Assembly (NCBI GenBank): GCA_023375675.1
Contig: JALQBC010000035.1
Span: forward strand, 62,001-126,000
DNA from: Cytospora piceicola
Lineage: Eukaryota; Ascomycota; Sordariomycetes; Diaporthales; Cytosporaceae
Direction of reading: 5' to 3'
DNA: 64,000 nucleotides
The notes under the pieces were generated by a model that saw only the letters and a list, made by a program, of their open reading frames with translations, searched no databases and had not been told where the DNA came from. The translations under genes were made by a program, and so were the position numbers. Below, in pieces: positions 33,336 to 45,200 of the stretch (positions are counted from its first letter, which is position 1; every line of letters starts with the position of its first letter).

Positions 33336-35626
33336 ATGTCGATCCGCGTGGTCGCAAGAATACGGCCACTTCTTGACGCCGAAGTCGAGAAGGACGTGAT
33401 TGTCCGCGCCGACACGAAGGAGGGCGCAAAGAAGCCCAATATCGTCAAGATCCCAAACCCCAAAAATGAATCTGAAGAGTTCAGCTTCGCCTTTAATGGC
33501 GTCTACGACCAGGCCACCACCCAGGACGAACTATTCACTGCTGAAGGCGAGTTTGCTACAATATTCGGGCTGTCCACGCCCTTCGATCCCCACCACCATA
33601 TACTATACTAACCATGCTATGCTCTGCAGTCGCACCACATATGAAAGCTCTCTTCCAGGGCGTCGATGTCACGTTATTTGCATATGGAGTCACAGGCACC
33701 GGAAAGACACATACAATGCGTGGAGGGTTGAGACTTGCAGACAGAGGTGTTATTCCCCGCCTCCTCAGTAACGTCTTTCGAAGAGGCAAGAAGATCGCAA
33801 AGGATTCCGACGGAGCAACCACCGTCGACGTCGCCCTGTCCTACTACGAAATCTACAATGACAGGGTCTTCGACCTCCTCGAGCCCATCGAGAAGCGAAC
33901 TCCCTCGGGCCTGCCCCTGCGTGAGGCCAACGGCAAGACGATCGTGGTGGGACTGTCAGAGCAACCATGTGAGGACCTGAAGGACTTCGAGGCATTGTAT
34001 ATCGAGGCCAACACCAACCGTGTCACGGCTGCCACGAAGCTCAATGCCCACAGCAGTAGAAGCCACGCCATCCTCCGCGTCAAGGTCACCCAGACGACAG
34101 GTGACCAGGTTCTCGAGAGCACCGCCTCTGCCATCGATCTTGCTGGGTCCGAAGACAACCGCCGCACAGAGAACAACCGCGAACGCCTGGTCGAGTCCGC
34201 CGCCATCAACAAGTCACTCTTTGTCCTGTCGCAGTGCGTTGATGCCATCTCCCGCGGCGACAAGCGAATCCCTTACCGGGAGTCAAAGATGACCCGCATC
34301 CTCTCACTGGGCCAGAACAATGGGATCACGGTCATGATCCTAAATCTTGCGCCCATACGGAGCTACCACCTCGATACCTTGAGTAGTCTGAATGTTAGCT
34401 CGCGTGCCAAGAGGATCGAGGTCCGGGAGATCGAGAACGAGATCGTCTTTAAGCAGGCCCCAAGGACCATGTCATTAGGCGGATCTAACATACAGAGACA
34501 GCCGCTGCGACCTTTGGCCAACTCACACAACGCTCTTACCGGGACCGTTGCGAAGGAGAAGGCTGCAGCCGAGAAAGAGAAGGAGAAACCAGTAAAACTA
34601 TTCAGTGTATATGCAGATCGGAACAAACCAGCCGCTCCTCGACCCGTGGCCACGTCTTTATCCTCCCAACCACGACAAGCGAACATCATGAAGCGTAGGT
34701 CTGACGGTGAGGACGCACCTTCCCGGCCCTCGAAGGTCATGCGACCGTCTACAGGCCCCCGCCCTGCGCACGCGCAGCAACCCGTAACTATGTCGGCAGC
34801 GCAGATTGAGGAGATGGTCGAGCGAAAAGTCCAGGAACTGCTGGCTTCCCGGGCGGCGGCCGCCGAATCCCAAACGAAAGAACAACAGGCCCCTGTGCTC
34901 CCGCCCCAGCCACCAGAGATCAGCGAGGCTGTTCAGCGGCGTCTGGAGGCGTTAGAGAGAAGGATCGATGATAGACGGGACGAAAGCGGCAGCGGGAGCG
35001 GAAGGGAGGAGGGGATGCGCCTCCTACTGCAGGCGCGTAAATTGAAGGAGAATGGTGACGATGACGGAACTTTGAGGTGCTACGAGGGGGCCTTGAAGTA
35101 CTTCCCGGGACAGCTGAAGTTGATGGGAAAGATTGAAAAGTTGAAGGCGAAACTTGCTGGGAAGTGTCCAAGAGTCGGTCCTAGCGAGGCTGTCCAGGAG
35201 GAAGAGCGGAAACCCATTGTCAGGAGGAATACCGCGAAAGCCCGCGATGACGAAGACGAGGATGCCCCTGCCGACGAGTCAGAATATAACGCCTCCGAGG
35301 CCGATGCGGACGAGAGCTACGTCGACCCGGCGCCGTCCAGGTCAAAACCCCGGTCCAAGACACCCGCCACCAAGACCTCGAAAGCACCAAGGGCCCACCC
35401 CGCAGACGACGACCCACGCACCCGGCAACTCCTCGACATCATTAACTCGCGCGACGTGGACCTGATCAAGAGCCTGCACGGCTTCGGGGCGAAGAAGGCC
35501 CGGGACCTGGTGGACGGCCTCGATGCCGTGGGGGACGCCAGGGTCGAGTCCCTGGCGCAGCTGGGTATGATCCGCGGGATGGGCGAGAGGATTGTCGAGA
35601 GGGCCTGGGAGGGTCTTGCCGCCTGA
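33336..35626 (+). CDS. kinesin-like motor protein (kinesin-10/Kid-like)
   Basis: Microtubule motor with an N-terminal motor domain and a C-terminal helix-hairpin-helix, the plan of the chromokinesin Kid (KIF22). Exons 33336-33546 and 33630-35626 give 735 residues. The intron is of the rare GC-AG class (AAG|GCGAGT...CTGCAG), with a perfect TACTAAC branch point at 33607-33613. The P-loop GVTGTGKT is at 90-97 (Val replaces the usual Gln), followed by switch I NAHSSRSH and switch II DLAGSE. The middle is a Lys/Glu/Pro-rich linker with a short helix. A TPR-like segment (LLLQARKLKENGDDDGTLRCYEGALKYFPG) follows. The tail ends with LHGFGAKKARDLVDGL and IRGMGERIVERAWEG, the HhH that binds DNA in Kid. 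A chromosome-arm role in mitosis is inference from the family. Confidence 0.88.
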
Positions 35627-36628
35627 GGTGGAGGGAGGTGTGTCAGGGACCGGTCTGGGACGGTTTGCGTGATGCAGGGCCCGTTATATGTGTTGGTTGT
35701 TCGCCTTTATCGCCGAAGTGACGGTTGGCTCGGCTCTCACGTCGGCATTGTCGGTGTTCTGTTCCCCTCTCTGTGTGTCTTTTATAGCCTTGTCCCTTGC
35801 ATGGCGAGGCGTTGTGGAAATTTTGTGGTCACGCATAGCAATCCGGATTTGTTATTCTGTCGGTCGGTCATTCCTCCCATGGTTGGAGGCTTCAGATACA
35901 CAATGGAGACAGTAGGTCTTGTTTTGTCAACGGTCGTTTCTTCGGTTGTTGTATACTTTCCCTCCGTTGTGTTGACTGGTGTGAGTGCACAGTATACAGG
36001 CCGCACTGAGCAGTCAACTCAACTGCAAAGATCGGCAAGGCTGCTTGACTCGTCAAGCTCTCCACATCTATCAGCCTCGCCTGTTACACGAGGCTGTTAC
36101 GCGGATGGGATCATTGCCTACCGGGAGGTCCTGCCATTGATAACTTCCAGGGTCGAGGCAATGCGGTATCATCTTGTGCTGCATCACCTACCACCCTCCC
36201 TTGACTGGTGACCTTGTCTCCACAGTGAAGATCATCTGGTCCACGGGCTCGCGACCAGTATGTTCGGCAAGACGTTATCCAGTAGAGACCAGGCGAATCG
36301 ACCCACTAAGGGACAGCTAAGTGCTGATGGACAACACCATATGATTCGCGTTGGCGAGGTAGTAAGGACCATCGCTGAGAAGAGTCGACCCGCTGTGAAG
36401 AGACCCTTTTGTCTTCACTGCCGTCGTATACCTGGGTGTTCCAATCAAGTCTGCACTCCGATTCTACACATCAGGGCACGTCATGTTCACTGCATCGCTG
36501 TTCTCATCGACCTTGCTTCGCCGGGCCTCTAGCCCGGCCTCTCCAACCATCCGCGGCATCAACGGTATATAGTCCAAGGTGAATCCAGTATCCAAGGTTG
36601 ACAGCCGCGCAACGGCGTCCCCGGTTAT
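35627..36628. other. 3' region of kinesin gene and spacer
   Basis: About 1 kb after the kinesin stop. A plus-strand 180-codon frame here (35669-36211) has no coding character. No gene is called. Confidence 0.4.
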
Positions 36629-36844
36629 TCAACCCGCCCCTCCGTCGTAGCAGCCGGCGGTTTGGACCTGTGAGGATGCTATTAACACCACCACCACCGG
36701 AGAGCACATCACCAACACGGAGCAAGCCCCAACCCGACAGATCAGATCCATGGTCCTAGGTCCAAGGCCCATCCGCCCAGGCCTCTTATTGCCAGGTCTC
36801 CAGCGGGCTTGGCCGACGGGTGTCTTCTTCGCCTTCGCTGCCAT
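36629..36844 (-). CDS. possible small membrane protein
   Basis: A 71-codon frame from the ATG at 36844 encodes a strongly basic N-terminus (MAAKAKKTPVGQARWRPGNK) followed by one hydrophobic stretch (about 43-58). The order, basic then hydrophobic, resembles small tail-anchored or signal-anchor proteins of fungi. A CACAG|GTCC donor-like site near its end leaves the C-terminus open. There is no recognised family and no supporting intron phase check, so this may be chance. Confidence 0.28.
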   Translation of the reverse strand: MAAKAKKTPVGQARWRPGNKRPGRMGLGPRTMDLICRVGACSVLVMCSPVVVVLIASSQVQTAGCYDGGAG

Positions 36845-37015
36845 CGGTGTCGCGTCCTGGGGGGGTGGGGGTTAGGGGAGGGGGCAGGTGGCCTACCATG
36901 TACACCCTTGGCAAGGATCCTGCCAGCTTACCTATGTAGATCAACTTTCACGCCTACTCTGGGAGAAAATCATTTTTAGCGCTGGCTGCTATTCATTGAG
37001 GCTAGCGTACGGGTT

Positions 37016-40000
37016 TTATAGTACATTCTCCTCTTCCTGCCAGTTTTCAAGCGCCTTCATATAGACTTGGGTATGCGGATGATCTGGCCCAAGAACCCGC
37101 TTCCGAAGACGAACACAGTCCTGTAGCAAGGCTATCGCTTTTTGACGATGGCCTTGGTTCCGCCAAGTCGAAGCAAGGTTAAGCATACTTTTTAGCGTAT
37201 CGGGATGCTCCTCTCCGAGTACCCTCTTTCTCGTCTCTAGTACTTGTAAATATAGCCCTTCTGCCTCCTTTAATCGGCCTTGTTCCCAGTACGTTGTTGC
37301 CAGGTTATTCATACTGCTTAACGTACTAGGATGCTCCTCTCCTAACACCCTCTTGCTCGTTTCCAGTACTCGCAGATTTAGCTCTTCCGCCTCTTTCCAT
37401 CGACCTTGCTCTCCCCAAGTCGAAGCAAGGTTGCCCATGCTGAGTAGCGTCTTAGGATGCTCCTCTCCTAACACCCTCTTTCTCGTCTCTAGTACTTGTA
37501 AAAGTAGCTCTTCTGCCTCTTTCCATCGGCCTTGCTCTTCCCAAGTCAAAGCAAGGTTATTCATACCGTAGCGTACTGCATAGGTAATATCAAAACAGTA
37601 TACTGTACGGTCCTTCTACCAGAGGGACCGTTTAACACATTATTTATATCGCCTGACGAGCCTGGCTCCAGAAAAACCGTCTAGAAACCCTCTAGAGGAC
37701 AGTCTTTAGACTTAATAATAGTCTTTTGACCGATTCGTTCTTACCTGACTGGATAGTTTCAAATGGGAAAGACCGTAGGGAGGATCTTCTTTCTGGATTT
37801 AGGCTCGTCAGGCGATGTAAATAATGTGTTAAACGGTCCCTCTGGTGGAAGGACCGTCTAGCGTACCGTTTTGACATTACCTATGTGGGACGCTATGGTA
37901 CTTGTTAGCGTATCGGGATGCTCCTCTCCGAGCACCTTCTTATTCGTTTCTAGTACTTGCAGATATAGCTCTTCCGCCTCTTTCCATTGGCCTTGTCTCC
38001 AGTACGTTAGTGCCAGGTTGTTCATGTTGGCTAGCGTATCAGGATGCTCCTTCCCAAGCACTTTCTTTCGCAACTCGAGTACTTCTAACCCAAGCCTTTC
38101 CGCCTCTTCTAATCGACCCTGTTGCGAGTACGTCCTCGCTAGGCTGGATTTACTCACAAGTGTGTCGAAATGCTCCTCTCCTAGTAATTCCCTCCTTATG
38201 TCTATGCACTGCATAAACAGCTCTTCCGCTTCCTTCCATCGGCCCTTTCTCTCATAGTATCCCCCTATGCAATACTGAAGCTTTGCCTTTGCAATATCTT
38301 CCTCCCTCGAACCAGTACCACCATTCATCAGAACAGCATACGCGTGCGGAAGATACCGGCTACAGATTTCCCAGTTTTCATATCGAAAACCGTTTGGATA
38401 GACCAACGCTACTGTCTTGAGAGCGTTCCCTGAAAATTGGCGTATTCTGTTCTTTTGGGAGAGCCATTTCTGAGTGACTAGTTGCACCAGCCGGTGCAAG
38501 TCCCAAGTCTGGTCCCTCGCTTCCGAGATGAAGCAGAACGCCTTTAGCGTGCCCAAGGCCTTGGTCAATTTTGCTGGTCCACACGGTAATGAGTCTCCCG
38601 GCCGCTCGTGCTCGCAGTAACGGGTCACAAAGTCCTTTGGAATAGCCTGGCGATCCAGAAGGCTGATGAAAGATAGCACGTCGCTTGCTAAGGGATCTTG
38701 CCCCTCGATCTGTTTGAACGAGATTATCCATGTCGTCGTGAGTGCATGCGGAGTGTCTGAGTCCCTGCCGACCGTCTCGAATGGCTCACTCAAACACTCA
38801 ACCAAACCATGGTCACTGTCGTCCAAGAGCCGAACGTACTCACTGACGGATATGGTATTTTCTTGAATGAAAGCCGCCGCCTGTGCAAGTGCAAGCGGTA
38901 GATATTCCAGTCGAGAAGCCAGGAGCGAGAGTTCGTCAGGGGAGACGCCCCGGTGGACCTCGGTGTCGTCGAGCTTTGTGAGCACTAGCTGGCTGGCTTC
39001 GGTTTGATCCATCTCCTTGACCTGAAACGGAGGCTTTCCCTGAGCGAGTCGCGATCCGGCCTGTTTGTTTCTGGTTGTGATCAGAACTGACCCATGCCGG
39101 CATTCTGGTACATAGCGTCCAAGGTTGCTGTGCTCCCTAGCCGTATCGTCGTCATCTGATTGCGTCTGGAAGAGTTGCGTATCATCGGCGTTGTCGATTA
39201 CCATGAGCCATTGACCTCTTTCTTCTTTTTCCAGCCACCCCTTCACCAGCTCTAGGACGTTCGCATCTGGTTCATTGTGTCCGGGAATGTTGTATTCCTG
39301 CGCAATCAAAGTATAAGCCTGATGGAACCGCTGTGCGTTGCTTGCATGAACCCAAAATACTGAAACTTCGGGCTGTGCTTCTCGAAGCCAGTACACGTAG
39401 GCAATGGCAATTTGGGTTTTTCTGTGATATGTTAGCCATGTTGTAAGCTAGTAAGTGGTGGTGGGAATAGCTACCCGATACCGCCCAGGCCATATAGCGA
39501 CATCCTGGAACGCCGCGAACCGGCTGCCGGAGGCTGACCATAGCCAAAATGCTGTTTCACCTGTTCAAGGATTGCGGAGCGTCCGATGAAGTCTGGATTC
39601 TCATTGTATGGGACGAGAACTACTGGCTATCAATACTTTATCCCGAGTTAGGGTGTCGGAACTTGCGACATACACTTGGTGTCCTGACCTTGAACTCGAC
39701 GTCGTGCTGTAAGCGCACGTCGAGCCAGGCCACTGAGAATCTCCACAGCTTTGTCATACTCATCGTCGTGCGGCCCAAACTTGACCATGTTTGAGTGCGT
39801 GCGATTGATGGGGCAGATGTGCTCTGGACCATTCTCCCACGGTCTGCAGTGTGTGGCCGAGGATTTGGTGACCAGAACCATTTTTGGTCCGCTCATAGTC
39901 CATTTTTTATCGTCGTCCTAATACCTATTAGCTTAATCTCGTTGATAATTTGAAGGTGGATATACCTGTTTTGCCGTCGGCGACTTGAGCATCTCGTAGA

Positions 40001-41052
40001 AACAGACGATTTCGGACTCACCCTCGCCACCCAAAACCGTTTGGAAATCTCGCTGTTGTATGCTGAGGATTTGAGAGTTGACACGGCTGAGTGACTCGAT
40101 GAGGAAGCGGTTTGGGCCATCTCTCACCATTGGGACGAGGGAGGTGTTATCCATGCCGTCGTGTGGAACTCCGAAGAAGACGATTCCGTATACTCTACGG
40201 AGAAGACGCTGATCATCTTCATTTGACGATTTGTGTAACGATATCAAGGCCTATAATGTAAGTTAGGACCCGGTGAAACACTTTTGGGTGCCCTGGGTTG
40301 TTCGAAATGTTTACCTGCTTAACGATCAAACCTCCAAGGCTGTGTGCGATGAAGATGATTCGCCTGGCTGTCGAAGGCCCGGTGATCTGCAGGACCTGGG
40401 CACGGAAAGAATTTGCAAGGTCCTCCAAGTTCTGTGTGCTGTCACTCTCTGCAATAGTTGATTCGTAGCCGCAGATCATGATGCGCGCAGTGGAACGGTC
40501 GTCACCCCTTCTTCTCAAGTCATGCGGGAGGGAGTCTCGCAACCACATATGAGTACCACCCTTTTCTTTGAACGATCCGAAAGCGTGTCCGCCGAGGCCG
40601 GATATGGCAATGATGCTAAGATAATCAGTGGATGCTCACAATATAATGAGGTGGTTGACTTACTCCAGCTTGTGGTCTTCTGGAGGCGGAGTATAGAGAG
40701 TGGTAATGCCATGAAAGTTGTCGTCGAGCACGATCGTCTCCTGGAAAGTATGTTCACCCGCCGTCAATGGAAGAGTAAACCTTTGTGTGCTAGGCCTATT
40801 GGGGAAATGCACTGTGCCGGTGCTGGACCGGCCGTGAACCTCCTGGGCCAGGGAAAGGACAGTAAAGTCAGAAGAGTTGAGCTGTTCAGCCAGAAATGAC
40901 TGTAGGTGGGCGGTGTCCCAGTCCAGAGGCACTCCACGAGCGCGGAACGTCTTTGCGCGTTCGGTTGTACGAGAACTGGCCTGATACTGCTCAGGTTCGT
41001 TGTTGCTAGGCTGCCTGCGGTTCCGCTGGACCAGCTCCTTGAATTTCTTCAT
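37016..41052 (-). CDS. NLR-type protein: serine esterase (SesB-like) - NB-ARC - TPR, interrupted by a MITE
   Basis: Fungal STAND/NLR protein. Exons 41052-40664, 40615-40315, 40250-39966, 39917-39689, 39622-39475 and then 39421 onward. An N-terminal region (1-129) leads into an alpha/beta-hydrolase domain with SGLGGHAF, the nucleophile Ser-222 in HSLGG, and a likely catalytic His in RTHSNMVKF. NB-ARC follows: NPDFIGR, P-loop GLGGIGKT (446-453, split by an intron), Walker B WLMVIDNADD, SVLITTRN, LPLALAQAA, and an LHRLVQ motif at the MHD position. The C-terminus is a 42-residue TPR array of the kinesin-light-chain type (GRWKEAEEL...GEEHPDTL) with near-identical units. A 333-bp TIR element splits a TPR unit. 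Read through, the protein stops at 37858 (971 residues). Exact removal would give 1140 residues and internal splicing about 1150. Family members act in allorecognition and cell death; that role here is inference. Confidence 0.85.
37566..37898. mobile_element. 333-bp MITE with long terminal inverted repeats, TA target duplication
   Basis: The two ends are inverted copies over about 108 bp (37566-37675 and 37898-37790) at high identity. Shared blocks are CATAGGTAAT, CAAAAC, GGTCCTTCTACCAGAGGGACC and CACATTATTTA. The termini are CCGTAGCG and CCATAGCG, each flanked by TA, the target duplication of Tc1/mariner/pogo-type elements. Each inverted repeat contains its own small palindrome (ACGGTCC...GGACCGT). 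The interior has no transposase frame, so the element is non-autonomous. It sits in the TPR array of the NLR gene. No second copy is in this window. Confidence 0.9.
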
Positions 41053-42239
41053 CGTGTGCGACAATATGCAGAAATACCCGAATGAACAAAGTACGGGAGT
41101 GGCGACAAGTTCTGCGAAGTAGGAGTTGATTTCTGTTCAGTAATATAATTGAGTTCAGAAAACTCGCTTTCGTGTTGCAGAGAAAGATGTGGGCAAGTTA
41201 TTAGAGTAGAAGTGCAACCGCAAAAAGAACAGAGAAGCCCTTCCTGAGATTTCCCGTTGGAGGCCGTTGCCTGACTACGAGGTGATTGCACAAATTGCCG
41301 CCCAATATAGCCATGGCTTGGTCATGTGGTGTTAAGGTTCTGGTCAGCAGCGAATAGAATACTACTCCTGGAGGGGTGTGCTACGCCCCGTCGGTGTTCG
41401 TTTCTAAATCTGTCGGCGTTACACACAAATCCAGCCAATGGAACAAATAGGGTGGCATCCTTAGTTGCTGAGGTAAAGCAATAGTTGAGAGCAAAACTGC
41501 AATCAGCCCAACCCCTTTCCGTCCAGAGTGATGTCAAGAAATCTGACGGCGTGAAGGCCTGCGCTTGGCGACAAGGGTGGTTTGTCGTGGCGGTCATACA
41601 GAGCCTCGTTGAAATCTCGCTTGGTTGTTCTTTCTCTGCAACTTTAGAGGTAGACTCATCCGCAGACGAAACAACCAAGCGCTGACGAACATGCACATCT
41701 GCAGTGGCTGAGCATCTGCGTCTGCCACCTCCACCTCCACACAGCCCCTTAAGTCGTCTGAGTTGAGCCCCCAACGAGCCCGAGTCCGAGCCCGAACAAA
41801 AGACCCCTGTCCGCGTCTGTTCCAGGTGCCTCGTCGCGTTTTTTGTTGTGTGTAATCTGGTGGTTTCCCGCCTAGCCATGATGTGATTGCGGCCGGGCTG
41901 GGGTCCTCGAGAACATGCGACCTGCATGTGCTCGTAGTCAGGGCCGAGTAGCCCTTCAGAAAGCACTATAGCTCATGATGTTCATCCTCTGAGCTGGACA
42001 CTCTCAGCTCAAGGCTTTGGACAAACCAGAACAACCTCCCGGGGAAGGGGGCCTCCATGACTCTTGATCTGCCCACCCTGCCTGAACGGGATGCTGGCCG
42101 GCCCCCAAGTATCTGGACTAGGGGCGAAGCACAACCTTGCGCAGGTATAACGGTGGCGTGGTCATTCCACCTTACACACCAGGGCGTCCCGAAAACTCCC
42201 CTGCATTGCCACACGGCTGTACCCCATTTCTTATGACTG
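41053..42239. other. intergenic between NLR and ankyrin-CorA genes
   Basis: About 1.2 kb holding the NLR promoter and the 3' end of the ankyrin gene. A minus frame at 41322-41966 has no coding signature and no recognisable protein. Confidence 0.45.
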
Positions 42240-45200
42240 TCATTTCGAGCCCCCACGCTCTCGATTCAACCACATCCAGCCCAGAGCGCATAGAGCGAGG
42301 GTCCCGACCAAGCATGCAACTGAGGTTCCAGCCCAGTCAGCCAAGGAAACTGCCTCGTTAGGACGGAACAGTGGACATACCAGACCCCCCAGCCACTTGC
42401 TCCGTGGTCCACGCGTCTTCTGAGTGGAAATTCTCTATCTTGAGCGCGAACAATGCGGCTATCCACGAGAGAGGTGTCTTCATAGATAGACAGTGTCAGC
42501 ACCAAACCAAGTCATGACGGATGTGCGTGGTAGCACGAGGGAGGTAGCTCAACTGACAAAGATGACCGTGACGACGGTGAATATGGCGAGGATCTTGGAC
42601 TGCTGTGATGCCTTGAGCGCGTTCTCCGTGCTGGCCTCCCCCTGTGTGAGGGAGAGGAGCGTGACAACCTGGACGGACAAATCAGCCCCGCCTCGGTAGT
42701 CTCATTTCTTGGGTGAAGACACTAGTGTAGAAAAGCATGCTGCGCAGCAGAAACCGGGGCGGGACCCACCGCCTCCCTCACTTTCTTCGCATCCTCCTCC
42801 AGCCGCGAGGTGATCAGGAAGAGGCTCTCCGACAGCCCGTCCGTGATAACCCCCGAGCCATTCGCCGGCTGCAAGGAGGCAAGGCCTGTGGTTTCCCACA
42901 CCCGGGCTTGGTCCTGGTGGACGCGCTTGATCATGGCGATCTCGTTGAGCACGTCGTCGATGTCCATGAGCGATTCCGTCGCCGTCTTGAAGGCGTCGAG
43001 GAACCGGTCGTCGAATCTCCCCAGGCCCTTCCTGAAGCTCTTGTAGCACTGCGTCATGTCTCGCGACTTCATTCTCCATGATTAGCCACCATGCCGTGTC
43101 ATATGCTGCCCGTGGGTGCCTTTCCCCAGGATGCAGAGGAGTATTTGCAAGCTTACTATACGAGCAATCTCCCCGGAGAAGGCATTCTGGTATGTAAACT
43201 CGCGCCCATAGGCAGAGAAGGTCGGCTGGTACTTCATGCATATTAGCATTAAGATCTGCGTAAAATAATCAGTCCGTATATCGGTGGATACGACACTCTC
43301 TACTGTGCCCCTGATAAATTCAGCAAGGTCTTTCCGGTTGGAACAGTCCCAGCGATCGGGAAAAGAGGTGATAATAAGATCTGCATGCCGAAATTGTCAG
43401 CAGGAATTAACGCCACATATTCGTATTGGAGCTCTCATAGAAGAAGGGGAGGGGGGGTGGTAAGGAGGAGGCGCCATTTGGAAATCCCCAAACACACCAT
43501 CGATCCTCCATAGCCAAAACTGCGAGACGACCAGAATCTGTTGGCGCGGAGGCTGGCAGTCCTCGTGTTCCAGAGATGCGCCCCTCGGCGGGGCGATACC
43601 TTTACAGATCTCTCTGTCACCACGAGTTACGCTCTCGTCTTTCTTCACTCCATCTCGCTCGCAGACAGGTTTCTGCTCTTCCAATCGAGTTATCGACTCA
43701 AATTGGCTTCCATCTCGCGTCCTTGTATCAACCCTTGGCCCCCGAAGCCTGGCCCAAAGCCGTCCCAGGAAACTGGTTATCCCTTCCGGAACCTCGTCAT
43801 GGCGCTGACTCTTCTCAGTATTCAAGCCTTGCCGGATCTTCTGTTGGTAGTATAAAAAGCGTGACAGCACCTGCTCCGAGTTCAGCTCCTGGAGTTGCTC
43901 GTCGGTAAGCTCCTGGTGGAAGTAGTGGTCCAGGCTGCGGGATGGATGGACATCGAAGGATTCTTGAAGCCGTTTCAACTTCTTGACGTGGGCCACCTCT
44001 GCGTCACTCAGTGGCCGCTCGTGGCCAGCAGGCACTAGGCTGTATGGGGTCTTGCCGCCCTCTCTTCGAGGGTCGCTTGGTTGATTGTTAATGAAGCCAG
44101 GGCTTACCATGTCAATGTCGATGATTGGCATCTGTGACAGATTGTATAAGCGTGCGTGATCCTCTACAGGCCAAGAGTAGGCTCGATTTGACTCACTGCG
44201 ATTGAGGAGACAAAGTAGTAGTTGAATTGTTGAGGCGTCTCTTCGGGAGCAGTACTCTCCTCTTCTCTTGGGTGTCCTCGACGACTATCCTCTGACGGGG
44301 TCTTGGAGTCACCGGGATTTTCAGTGGTCTTGCAGTCTGGACCTGGCCTTTCGCCATCAGCTGCCTGGGTTGAGTGGCCAGCGCTATTCTCGCTGCCCTC
44401 TCCATCACGAGGTGACTCATGAATAGTCCCTGGCGACTTCTCCGAAGGTTCACGGGCCACAGAGAAGGCCGCATTGACACTGCTTATATCACCCCATCTG
44501 GATGAGCGGGAGGCTGCGTGTGGGCTTTCGCCGAGTGAAATTGAAGCTAAAGATTCGCTGTTTCTGGCAGTCTGCGTACGTGGCTAGTCGGCTGGGTTAG
44601 AAACAATATGACACTGGCTGTATACATCCAGATGCCTCTCAAACAATCGAAACACGAACGCTAGGTAGTGAAACAGATGTTACTCTACCTTGTTAATGAC
44701 GAGCTTCATTATTTCATCTCTGTGGCCAGGCTCACGGTATGGGTGTCGCCCGCCATGTTCCACGAAGTTATCATCAATAAAGCCCAGGATATCAGTAAGC
44801 TTGTCGTATAGAGATTCGTGAGAGTAGATCGATCTGCACAGGTCCTTTACATCTTACGTGTTAATCATCCCCGCTAATGAGCGCCCTTCAGGGACTGGGG
44901 TCCATGGGTAACGTGTATTGCCCCAGGGGTTAAGCACTCACCTCGACCCAGTTTCGCTGCGGCACTATTATGTCAACTCCGTTGCTTTGCATACAGAGAA
45001 ATGTCAATGGAGCAGGACTTACACTGTTGGCGGGAAGATGTATCCACCTTACATACTTATTCTCGAGCGACGGCTTGAACTCCGCTCTGGTGGGTTGAGC
45101 CCTCCCTTCCCTCTCCAGCCAGGGAATAACTCGTGACTGCCAGGTGGCCGTTGGCGGGGGAACGGGGCCTGCTGTCTCTTCCCGGGCACGGCGCAGGTAA

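Noticed and set aside
35669..36211. 180-codon plus-strand frame after the kinesin gene
   Set aside because: No domain, no splice context, and located where the 3' UTR is expected.
41322..41966. 214-codon minus-strand frame
   Set aside because: Random-looking composition; no match to any family I know and no flanking splice signals.
44041..44110. Extra intron in exon 5 of the ankyrin-CorA gene (donor GTAAGC after GACATG)
   Set aside because: The donor is good, but the only nearby acceptor leaves the frame shifted by one base, so I kept the open reading frame; cDNA could reverse this.
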